From: an uncultured Clostridia bacterium
GTDB taxonomy: Bacteria > Bacillota > Clostridia > Oscillospirales > Ruminococcaceae
Length of the DNA stretch: 5,523 nucleotides
Assembly: GCA_946535685.1 (NCBI GenBank)
Contig: CAMNDR010000080.1
Span: 1-5,523 of the forward strand
Direction: 5' to 3'
In this document: positions 1 through 4,749 of the stretch, in pieces
Position numbering within the stretch: position 1 is the stretch's first letter
How the letters are laid out: each line of letters begins with the position of its first letter
Program-made: the position numbers and the translations under genes
Notes under the pieces: model-generated
The model's database searches: none
Seen by the model: only the letters and a program-made list of their open reading frames with translations
What the model was told of the DNA's origin: nothing

Positions 1-449
1 CGCAGGGCGACACGGGTCTGACCGGACGCAAGATCATCGTGGACACCTATGGCGGCTATGCCCGTCACGGCGGCGGTGCCTTCTCCGGCAAGGATCCGAC
101 AAAGGTGGACAGAAGCGCCGCCTATGCAGCACGCTATATTGCCAAGAATATCGTGGCAGCGGGTCTTGCGGAGAAGTGCGAGATCCAGCTTGCGTATGCG
201 ATCGGCGTGGCAAAGCCGGTTTCCGTGATGGTGGACACCTTCGGCACAGGCAAGGTCGCTGAGGAAAAGCTCGCCGAGGTGATCCCGGAGCTGTTCGACC
301 TGACACCGGACGGCATCATCAAGATGCTGAACCTGCGCCGCCCGCAGTACCGCAAGGTCGCAGCCTACGGGCATTTCGGCCGTGAGGATCTGAATGTGGC
401 ATGGGAGCGCAAGGATAAGGTTCAGGCGCTGCTCGATGCGCTGAAGTGA
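1..449 (+). CDS. metK: S-adenosylmethionine synthetase (methionine adenosyltransferase), C-terminal part, 5' truncated by window edge
   Basis: MetK makes S-adenosylmethionine from methionine and ATP, releasing phosphate and diphosphate; it is cytosolic and normally a tetramer. The reading frame is open from base 3 to the TGA at 447-449 and gives 148 residues, roughly the last 40% of a protein that is usually close to 400 residues. Near the left edge it reads GDTGLTGRK and then the family glycine-rich signature GGGAFSGKD (bases 69-95), part of the phosphate-binding active site. After that come the [15 protein letters not shown] stretch and the C-terminal domain with AYGHFGRED. The GTG at 39 is an internal valine codon, not a start, because conserved MetK sequence continues upstream of it. 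The frame is intact with no anomaly. The gene is convergent with the AbrB-like gene and is followed within a few bases by a strong intrinsic terminator. Identification is very secure. Confidence 0.97.
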   Translation, partial: QGDTGLTGRKIIVDTYGGYARHGGGAFSGKDPTKVDRSAAYAARYIAKNIVAAGLAEKCEIQLAYAIGVAKPVSVMVDTFGTGKVAEEKLAEVIPELFDLTPDGIIKMLNLRRPQYRKVAAYGHFGREDLNVAWERKDKVQALLDALK

Positions 450-454
450 TCTCT

Positions 455-487
455 GCCCTCTGCCGGGAAAACCGGCAGGGGGCTTTT
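455..487 (+). terminator. Intrinsic terminator of metK
   Basis: Bases 455-466 pair with 472-483 to form a 12-bp GC-rich stem (one G-U pair) closed by a GAAAA loop, directly followed by TTTT at 484-487. The stem starts six bases after the metK stop codon. This is a textbook rho-independent terminator for the + strand. Confidence 0.9.
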
Positions 488-522
488 GCATCGGTATTTC
501 TGCAAAATCAGCTCTGTATCGA

Positions 523-552
523 CAAAAAATCCCCCTGCATCGCTGCAGGGGG
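523..552 (-). terminator. Intrinsic terminator of the AbrB-like gene and the obg cluster
   Basis: CCCCCTGCA at 531-539 pairs perfectly with TGCAGGGGG at 544-552 (9 bp, loop TCGC). On the minus strand the stem is followed by a run of six U from the AAAAAA at about 524-529. It begins five bases beyond the TAA of the minus-strand gene ending at 558, so it ends that transcript. It faces the metK terminator at 455-487, and only about 35 bases lie between them. Confidence 0.9.
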
Positions 553-557
553 TCTTC

Positions 558-803
558 TTACTTCTGATTGGAAAGCTCACGGATGCACTTGAGGCAGACC
601 TTTTTGTCAAGATAGTCCTTCAGATCATCCGGGCTGCCGCAAAGTGAGCAGCTTGCCTGGCTTTTCTTGAGGATGATGGTGTCGCCCTCCAGAAAGATCT
701 GCAGATAGTCATTCTGGTTGATATCGAGGCTCTTGCGGAGCTCCTTGGGCAGAACGAACCTGCCGAGTGCATCGATTCTGCGGAAAATACCTGTACTGCG
801 CAT
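558..803 (-). CDS. AbrB/SpoVT-like swapped-hairpin DNA-binding regulator with C-terminal four-cysteine module
   Basis: This 81-residue protein begins MRSTGIFRRIDALGRFVLPK, the signature of AbrB/SpoVT/MazE-type domains, which dimerise into a swapped-hairpin fold and bind DNA. The domain spans about residues 1-47, with GRFVLPKELRKSLDI as the core strand-turn-helix and DTIILKK as the last strand. The tail (about 50-81) carries C52-x-x-C55 and C70-x-x-C73, which looks like a small zinc-binding knuckle and differs from the longer C-terminal domain of Bacillus AbrB. Such tails are known in clostridial AbrB-like proteins. The ATG at 803 has an AGGAGG site (813-818) 9 bases upstream. The gene lies 22 bases downstream of the yebC-family gene and is last in the cluster, ending in a terminator. 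A role as transition-state or global regulator is inferred from family only; targets cannot be read from the sequence. It could instead act as an antitoxin-type domain, but no toxin gene is adjacent. Confidence 0.88.
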   Translation of the reverse strand: MRSTGIFRRIDALGRFVLPKELRKSLDINQNDYLQIFLEGDTIILKKSQASCSLCGSPDDLKDYLDKKVCLKCIRELSNQK

Positions 804-825
804 GATGTCATTCCTCCTGTGTCAA

Positions 826-1563
826 TTATTCGTCTTCGTCTGGCATATCCCAGTTGTGGAACACATTTTGAACATCGTCATTTTCTTCGAGATGATCGAG
901 CAGATTCTGCATTTTTTTCACATCGTCCGGATCCTCCAGCTTAGTATAGGTGGAGGGAACCTTCTCTGCCTCCGCAGACAGGACAGTCATGCCCTTGGCT
1001 TCCAGTGCCTCACGCATTGCATGTACCTGTGTGGGATCACATTCCATCGTAATGACGTCTTCCTCGACGGTGAGATCGTCGCCGCCGCACTCAAAGCACA
1101 GCTCCATGGCTGCATCCTCGTCCATGCCGTTGTTTTCGACAACGACAATGCCCTTGTCGCTGAACATGAAGGACACGCAGCCGGTCGTGCCAAGATTGCC
1201 GCCGAATTTATCGAAATAATGACGGATATCGCCGGCTGTGCGGTTCTTGTTGTCGGTCAGGCACTCCACGATGACTGCCACGCCGCTCGGGCCGTAGCCC
1301 TCATAGACCAGCGACTCGTAGTTTGCCTTGCTGCCTTCGCCGGAAGCCTTCTTGATGAGGCGGTCGATGTTGTCGTTCGGCACATTGTTGGACTTTGCCT
1401 TGGCGATCAGATCACGCAGCTTAGCGTTGTTGTTCGGATCGGGGCCGCCCTCTTTGATGCAGACGATCATCTCACGGCCGATCTTGGTGAAGATCTTGGC
1501 CTTGACAGCATCTGTCGCTTCCTTCTTGCGCTTGATATTATTCCATTTAGAATGTCCTGACAT
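826..1563 (-). CDS. YebC/PmpR/TACO1-family protein
   Basis: The 245-residue product is full length for the family (E. coli YebC is about the same size). It starts with the hallmark MSGHSKWNNIKRKK, followed by a basic helical first domain (about 1-75), then YEGYGPSGVAV (87-97) and the conserved FGGNLGTTG stretch (120-128). It ends in a very acidic tail, MPDEDE. Members were first annotated as DNA-binding regulators (PmpR). Mitochondrial TACO1, and more recently bacterial YebC proteins, are linked to translation of difficult sequences such as proline runs. The sequence alone does not decide between these roles. The ATG at 1563 has an AAGGAGT-type site around 1575-1581. The gene follows mrnC by 40 bases and precedes the AbrB-like gene by 22, so one transcript with the ribosome-linked genes obg and mrnC is likely. 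That company favours a translation role. I see no anomaly in the frame. Confidence 0.95.
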   Translation of the reverse strand: MSGHSKWNNIKRKKEATDAVKAKIFTKIGREMIVCIKEGGPDPNNNAKLRDLIAKAKSNNVPNDNIDRLIKKASGEGSKANYESLVYEGYGPSGVAVIVECLTDNKNRTAGDIRHYFDKFGGNLGTTGCVSFMFSDKGIVVVENNGMDEDAAMELCFECGGDDLTVEEDVITMECDPTQVHAMREALEAKGMTVLSAEAEKVPSTYTKLEDPDDVKKMQNLLDHLEENDDVQNVFHNWDMPDEDE

Positions 1564-1603
1564 GGTATTCTTTCACTCCTTATTGGATGGCTCTGGATTC
1601 CGT

Positions 1604-2032
1604 TCAAAGTTCCGGTTGACCGGTCCGTTCCTGGGTCAGCAGTACATTTCTGTGCTCCCAGACGATCCGGAACAGCGCATGGATGCGCTGCGTTTCTCCT
1701 ATGAGCTGCAGATAGCCGAACACAGCCTCAAAGCCCGTGGCCTGGCGATAATCGGCGGGGTCTGCATTTTTGGAGGGTGTCCCTCCGGCATTGCGCCCTC
1801 TGCGGTAGACGGCGCTTTCTTCCTCCGTCAGGTGATCGGCAAGGAGCACAGCGGCTCTTGCCTGGAACGCAGCACACACCAGCCGGATCTTGGCTGCATG
1901 GAGCTTGCGCACGGGCGTGTTGCCCTCCCGGACGATCGCCTCACGGACGAGGATCTCATACACGCTGTCGCCCAGAAATGCGAGCGTCAGCGGGCTGTAT
2001 TGCTTTGCCTCTGCTTCTGTCAGTACTGCCAT
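1604..2032 (-). CDS. mrnC: Mini-ribonuclease III
   Basis: Mini-III is a compact homodimeric RNase III catalytic domain without the dsRNA-binding domain. In Bacillus it trims 23S rRNA precursor ends during 50S maturation. The 142-residue product matches the usual size (about 140). Visible motifs are LAFLGDSVYE (17-26, with catalytic Asp22), the basic loop YRRGRNAGGTPSKNAD (76-91), which fits the family RGRNA...KN pattern, and TGFEAVFGYLQL (99-110), where Glu102 is the likely second metal ligand. A longer version from a TTG at 2059 is open, but it would overlap obg. The ATG at 2032 sits 4 bases after the obg stop and 5 bases after an AGGTG site (2038-2042), so I chose it. The tight spacing implies translational coupling with obg. 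In Bacillus this gene lies beside cysS, so its position next to obg is a lineage difference. Confidence 0.93.
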   Translation of the reverse strand: MAVLTEAEAKQYSPLTLAFLGDSVYEILVREAIVREGNTPVRKLHAAKIRLVCAAFQARAAVLLADHLTEEESAVYRRGRNAGGTPSKNADPADYRQATGFEAVFGYLQLIGETQRIHALFRIVWEHRNVLLTQERTGQPEL

Positions 2033-2045
2033 AGCATCACCTGAT
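2033..2045 (-). promoter_or_regulatory. Ribosome binding site deciding the mrnC start
   Basis: On the minus strand AGGTG (2042-2038) overlaps the obg stop codon and stands 5 bases before the ATG at 2032. The upstream TTG alternative at 2059 lies inside obg and has no comparable site. Confidence 0.6.
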
Positions 2046-3314
2046 GAAGTCGAACTCAAAGCCGAAGATATTGACGGTGTCGCCTTCCTCGATGCCCATT
2101 TCCTCGAGCTTGTCGATGATGCCGCTCGAACGCAGGACTCTCTGGAAATACTGCAGCGAAGAATAGTCCTCCATGTTCACTGTCCGCATGATCGGCTCAA
2201 GCCACACGGCATAGACATAGTACACCCCGTCCTCGACCTCAACCTCAAATTCCTGGCGGTTGGATACCTTCCGGATCCAGTCCTCCTGCGAGACGGGCTG
2301 TGCCTCATAGACCTTGACGGGCGGCAGCTCTGCGAGCTTTTCGCAGACAGCATCCATCAGCTCGGCGGTTCCGGCAGTGGTCGCTGCGGAAATGGTGAAG
2401 AAGGGAAGTCCCTTGCCTTCGATATACTCGCGCAGCCTTGTGATCTGTTCCTCTGTCGCCATGTCGGATTTGTTGGCAGCGATGATCTGGGGACAGCAGG
2501 CGAGCGCTTCACTGAAATTGGCAAGCTCCCGGTTGATCTTCTCGAAATCCTCGATCGGATCCCGTCCCTCCACGCCGGAAACATCGAGCACATGCAAGAT
2601 CAGCCGGCAGCGCTCCACATGGCGCAGGAATTCATGTCCGAGGCCGACGCCTTCGCTGGCGCCCTCGATCAGGCCGGGAATGTCCGCCATCACAAAGGAA
2701 CGCTCCGCATCGACCCGCACAACGCCCAGCACAGGCGTGAGCGTGGTGAAGTGGTAGTTGGCGATCTTGGGCTTGGCTGCGCTGACCACGGAGATCAGCG
2801 TGGATTTCCCGACATTCGGGAAGCCGACCAGACCCACATCCGCCAGGAGCTTGAGCTCCATGGAGATCTCGAATGCCTCGCCGGGGAATCCGGGCTTGGC
2901 AAAGCGCGGGATCTGCCGGGTCGAGGTGGCAAAATGCTGATTGCCCTTGCCGCCGCGCCCGCCGTGTGCAAGGATATGCGGCTCGTCGTCGGACATATCC
3001 GCCATAATGCGGCCGGTTTCCTTCTCCCGGATCAGTGTGCCGCGGGGCACCTTGATGACGAGATCGGGCGCAGATTTGCCGGAGCAGCGCTTGCCGCGGC
3101 CGTTTTCGCCGTTTTCTGCGACGAATTTGCGCTTGTAGCGGAAGTCGATCAGCGAGGACATGCCGTCATCGACGACAAAGACCACGTTGCCGCCCGTACC
3201 GCCGTCACCGCCGTCGGGGCCGCCTGCTGCGACATATTTTTCACGATGGAAGGAAACCGCACCGTCGCCGCCGTTTCCTGCCTTGATCCGGATCGTTGCC
3301 TGATCGACAAACAT
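2037..3314 (-). CDS. obg: Obg/CgtA GTPase, 50S ribosome-assembly factor
   Basis: Obg is an essential, slow GTPase that binds the maturing 50S subunit and links ribosome assembly to growth state and ppGpp. From the chosen start the 425-residue protein has three parts. The glycine-rich Obg fold (about 1-155) includes GGPDGGDGGTGG and the HGGRGGKGN turn. The GTPase domain has G1 GFPNVGKST (164-172), switch I FTTLTP (189-194), G3 DIPG (211-214), G4 NKSD (281-284) and G5 SAA (309-311). A Gram-positive-type OCT domain (about 343-425) follows. Two ATGs compete, at 3320 and 3314. AAGGAGG (3324-3330) lies only 3 bases from the first but 9 from the second, and the second gives the MFVDQ start typical of Firmicutes Obg; the difference is two residues. 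The rpmA terminator lies upstream, and I see no convincing promoter in the 135-base gap, so read-through or a weak promoter must feed it. No spo0B-like gene lies between rpmA and obg, unlike Bacillus. Confidence 0.97.
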   Translation of the reverse strand: MFVDQATIRIKAGNGGDGAVSFHREKYVAAGGPDGGDGGTGGNVVFVVDDGMSSLIDFRYKRKFVAENGENGRGKRCSGKSAPDLVIKVPRGTLIREKETGRIMADMSDDEPHILAHGGRGGKGNQHFATSTRQIPRFAKPGFPGEAFEISMELKLLADVGLVGFPNVGKSTLISVVSAAKPKIANYHFTTLTPVLGVVRVDAERSFVMADIPGLIEGASEGVGLGHEFLRHVERCRLILHVLDVSGVEGRDPIEDFEKINRELANFSEALACCPQIIAANKSDMATEEQITRLREYIEGKGLPFFTISAATTAGTAELMDAVCEKLAELPPVKVYEAQPVSQEDWIRKVSNRQEFEVEVEDGVYYVYAVWLEPIMRTVNMEDYSSLQYFQRVLRSSGIIDKLEEMGIEEGDTVNIFGFEFDFIR

Positions 3315-3320
3315 GGCCAT

Positions 3321-3330
3321 GTACCTCCTT
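3321..3330 (-). promoter_or_regulatory. Ribosome binding site of obg, deciding between two close ATGs
   Basis: AAGGAGG at 3330-3324 (minus strand) is 3 bases from the ATG at 3320 and 9 bases from the ATG at 3314. The usual spacing and the conserved MFVD start favour 3314. Confidence 0.7.
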
Positions 3331-3395
3331 CCGGGGTTTCGTGGGATTCAAATGATTGGTAATTGCTCTTAAAAAGCAGTATGAAAAATAGTCTT

Positions 3396-3435
3396 AAAAA
3401 ATCCCGGGCTGCTCTGCATCAAGAAGCCCGGGATT
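3396..3435 (-). terminator. Intrinsic terminator between rpmA and obg
   Basis: Bases 3400-3410 (centre CCCGGG) pair perfectly with 3425-3435, an 11-bp stem around a 14-base loop. On the minus strand the stem runs into six U from the A run at 3396-3401. It begins 15 bases after the rpmA stop codon. It should end or reduce the rplU-prp-rpmA transcript before obg. Confidence 0.85.
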
Positions 3436-3449
3436 CTGTTGGCGAATGC

Positions 3450-3728
3450 TTATTCGGCGTAGACGCTGACCTTCTTGCGGTCGCGGCCCCAGCGCTCGAA
3501 CTTTACTCTGCCGTCAACCTTGGCGAACAGGGTATCATCGGAGCCGATGCCGACGCCCTCACCCGGATGGATGTGGGTACCGCGCTGACGGACGAGGATG
3601 TTGCCGGCCGTTACGAACTGGCCGTCAGCACGCTTTACGCCCAGACGCTTGGACTCGGAATCTCTACCGTTCTTGGTAGAACCCATACCTTTCTTATGTG
3701 CAAAAAACTGCATACTGATTCTCAGCAT
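3450..3728 (-). CDS. rpmA: 50S ribosomal protein L27, with cleavable N-terminal extension
   Basis: L27 sits at the peptidyl-transferase centre, where its N-terminal tail reaches the tRNA substrates. The 92-residue product carries the family signature [10 protein letters not shown] (42-51), plus [14 protein letters not shown] (17-30) and [14 protein letters not shown] (70-83). Residues 1-9 (MLRISMQFF) are the extra leader found in Firmicutes L27, with the QFFA motif at 7-10. In Staphylococcus aureus the protease Prp removes this leader. Cleavage before Ala10 would leave AHKKG, matching the mature E. coli N terminus. The prp gene lies directly upstream, 21 bases away, so protease and substrate are made together. 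The ATG at 3728 has AGGAGG (3738-3743) 9 bases upstream. The gene is followed by an intrinsic terminator, making it the last gene of the r-protein operon. Confidence 0.98.
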   Translation of the reverse strand: MLRISMQFFAHKKGMGSTKNGRDSESKRLGVKRADGQFVTAGNILVRQRGTHIHPGEGVGIGSDDTLFAKVDGRVKFERWGRDRKKVSVYAE

Positions 3729-3749
3729 TTTGTGACACCTCCTGTTGGG

Positions 3750-4067
3750 TTAATGATCGGAAATCTGGATCTGAATGGTTCCCGGATAATCCTCCGAGAG
3801 AAATTGCAGATGCTGGTGCAATCCGTCGAGCACACCGGACGCCTGTCCCTTTTCGGGGTGGGTGAGCATCACGGTAATGGTGCCGTGATCTTCCTGCTCG
3901 GAATCCGGCTCACGGAAGACTTCGGAGATCAGGATGGTCGCATACTGCACGGCCGAGGAAACGGCTGCGCAGACAATATCCTGTCCCGCATCTGCATACC
4001 CTGCATGGCCGCTGATGCGCAGCCCGCAGAGTGTGCCGTTTTTCTGAATGAAAACAGCGCGGATCAT
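3750..4067 (-). CDS. prp: Ribosomal-processing cysteine protease Prp (YsxB family)
   Basis: Prp is a cysteine protease that removes the N-terminal leader of L27, an essential step in S. aureus. The product is 105 residues, usual for the family. The active-site segment GHAGYADAGQDIVCAAVS (20-37) contains His21 and Cys33, which align with the His/Cys dyad of the characterised enzyme, so it should be active. The gene is placed between rplU and rpmA, the standard Firmicutes order. Its ATG at 4067 lies 9 bases after the rplU stop, and I find no good Shine-Dalgarno sequence in front of it. Translation probably depends on ribosomes finishing rplU, which would keep the enzyme below its r-protein neighbours. 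This coupling is inference. Confidence 0.95.
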   Translation of the reverse strand: MIRAVFIQKNGTLCGLRISGHAGYADAGQDIVCAAVSSAVQYATILISEVFREPDSEQEDHGTITVMLTHPEKGQASGVLDGLHQHLQFLSEDYPGTIQIQISDH

Positions 4068-4076
4068 GGTTCAGAA

Positions 4077-4394
4077 TCAGCCGTTGATGGACTCAATCTG
4101 TACCTGCGTATAGGGCTGTCTGTGACCCATCTTACGCTTTTCGCCCTTCTTCGGCTTGTAGGTGAAGACGGTGATCTTCTTAGCCTTGCCGTTCTTGAGC
4201 ACCTTTGCGGTAACAGCTGCACCCTCAACGTAGGGAGCACCAACCTTCAGACCGTCCTCTGCACCGAGTGCAACGATCTTATCGAAGGTTACGGTCTGGT
4301 CAGCCTCGACGTTCAGCTTCTCAATGTAAACTGTCTCGCCCTCGGCTACGCGGATCTGCTTGCCACCTGTTTCGATTACTGCGTACTTGGACAT
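4077..4394 (-). CDS. rplU: 50S ribosomal protein L21
   Basis: L21 is a 23S rRNA-binding protein of the large subunit. The 105-residue product has the family start [20 protein letters not shown] and the basic C-terminal signature [18 protein letters not shown] (79-96), ending in VQIESING; length is normal. The ATG at 4394 has a moderate AGGTG site (4403-4407) 8 bases upstream. It is the first gene of rplU-prp-rpmA and is transcribed from a near-consensus promoter at 4484-4512 through a foldable leader of about 80 nt, which may carry autoregulation. Confidence 0.98.
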   Translation of the reverse strand: MSKYAVIETGGKQIRVAEGETVYIEKLNVEADQTVTFDKIVALGAEDGLKVGAPYVEGAAVTAKVLKNGKAKKITVFTYKPKKGEKRKMGHRQPYTQVQIESING

Positions 4395-4478
4395 TTTTCT
4401 GGCACCTGCCTTTTATAAAACTCGCTGTGTTCAGGCGGCGCGTGAGCGCACTTATCCCCTGCCCGACACATGCGGCAT
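4395..4478 (-). promoter_or_regulatory. Structured 5' leader of rplU, candidate L21-type ribosomal-protein leader
   Basis: The RNA from the predicted start (about 4477) to the rplU ATG can fold into a nested hairpin. The outer stem pairs 4466-4469 (GUGU in RNA) with 4427-4430 (ACAC). After a small asymmetric bulge, 4461-4464 (GGGC) pairs with 4433-4436 (GCCU, one G-U pair). An inner 5-bp hairpin pairs 4447-4451 with 4438-4442 around a CUCA loop. A single-stranded stretch with a UUUUAUAAAA palindrome then leads to the Shine-Dalgarno site. Firmicutes rplU genes are known to carry an L21 leader in Rfam. I cannot align to that model here, so family membership is inferred from position and the presence of a fold. 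Confidence 0.5.
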
Positions 4479-4483
4479 AAATA

Positions 4484-4512
4484 ATCATACCACATTCCGC
4501 GGTTTTTGTCAA
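4484..4512 (-). promoter_or_regulatory. Sigma-A type promoter of rplU-prp-rpmA
   Basis: On the minus strand a perfect TTGACA (4512-4507) is separated by 17 bases from TATGAT (4489-4484), with a TG one base before the -10 (extended -10). One mismatch to the full consensus suggests a strong housekeeping promoter, fitting a ribosomal-protein operon. The predicted start is near 4477. Confidence 0.88.
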
Positions 4513-4588
4513 GGGGTAAATGCAGAAAATTGACAGGAAAAATTCCGGCCGGGGCTGTGCAAGATGGATAAGAAGTCCCCCTTGTTTT

Positions 4589-4601
4589 CCGGAAATTCCG
4601 G
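4589..4601. repeat. Perfect 13-base inverted repeat, candidate operator
   Basis: CCGGAA-A-TTCCGG is a 6-bp perfect dyad around one base. It ends 11 bases before the -35 of the + strand promoter. A half-site TTCCGG followed by CCGG recurs at 4543-4552. The position suits a regulator binding site, but no regulator is identified. Confidence 0.35.
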
Positions 4602-4612
4602 TACCCTGCCGC

Positions 4613-4642
4613 TTGACAGGGAAGGGTGAAATGTGGTATGAT
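4613..4642 (+). promoter_or_regulatory. Sigma-A type promoter of the ABC ATPase gene
   Basis: TTGACA (4613-4618) is followed after 18 bases by TATGAT (4637-4642), with a TG one base before the -10. The predicted start is near 4650, giving a leader of about 100 nt. The -10 region AATGTGGTATGAT is identical over 13 bases to that of the divergent rplU promoter. Confidence 0.82.
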
Positions 4643-4653
4643 GAAATGAATGG

Positions 4654-4682
4654 CTTTTTATCATGGAACTTATATGTATAAT
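4654..4682 (+). promoter_or_regulatory. Possible second, weaker promoter of the ABC ATPase gene
   Basis: A perfect TATAAT at 4677-4682 has only a poor -35 (CTTTTT at 4654-4659, spacing 17). It could give a shorter transcript starting near 4689. It could equally be an AT-rich chance match inside the leader. Confidence 0.3.
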
Positions 4683-4685
4683 ACA

Positions 4686-4722
4686 GCAGCGGAAAACCCA
4701 TAACGATACAGGGGAACGCTGC
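4686..4722 (+). other. Hairpin in the leader of the ABC ATPase gene
   Basis: GCAGCG (4686-4691) pairs with CGCTGC (4717-4722), enclosing a 25-base loop in which CCC (4697-4699) can pair with GGG (4711-4713). It ends 14 bases before the Shine-Dalgarno site. The fold is modest and no known riboswitch is recognised. Confidence 0.3.
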
Positions 4723-4736
4723 GTTGTGCGCCATCC

Positions 4737-4749
4737 GGAGGGAGGAGCT
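4737..4749 (+). promoter_or_regulatory. Ribosome binding site of the ABC ATPase gene
   Basis: GGAGGG at 4737-4742 lies about 7-8 bases before the ATG at 4750. A second GGAG at 4744-4747 is too close to be the main site. Its strength supports this ATG as the true start. Confidence 0.8.

Larger units (their letters stand above)
4395..4749. other. Divergent intergenic region between rplU and the ABC ATPase gene
   Basis: This 355-base gap has no credible gene. From left to right it holds the rplU leader, the rplU promoter, about 100 bases of spacer with several CCGG-rich repeats (4543-4552 and 4589-4601), the + strand promoter at 4613-4642, a possible second -10 (TATAAT at 4677-4682), and the leader and ribosome binding site of the ABC gene. 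A TTGACA at 4530-4535 on the + strand has no matching -10. Confidence 0.8.

Noticed and set aside
718..1560. + strand open frame of 280 codons opposite the yebC-family gene
   Set aside because: It is a shadow of the yebC-family gene on the other strand, without start signals or a family match.
2033..2059. TTG start for mrnC at 2059
   Set aside because: It lies inside obg and lacks a ribosome binding site; the ATG at 2032 has good spacing and gives the normal family length.
1890..3362. Long + strand open frame (490 codons) opposite obg
   Set aside because: It is antisense to a complete, motif-perfect obg, has no ribosome binding site or recognisable family, and is explained by the GC-rich codon pattern of obg.
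3362..3380. Hairpin with nearby A run (3371-3375) as a second terminator upstream of obg
   Set aside because: The stem is only 6 bp including a G-T pair and is AT-rich, and the A run lies in its loop rather than after it, so it is too weak to call.
3363..4418. + strand open frame of 351 codons across rpmA, prp and rplU
   Set aside because: It runs antisense through three well-recognised genes and the rpmA terminator, so it is a codon-bias artefact.
4530..4558. TTGACA at 4530-4535 on the + strand as a further promoter
   Set aside because: No -10-like hexamer occurs at 16-19 bases; the sequence there is GC-rich.
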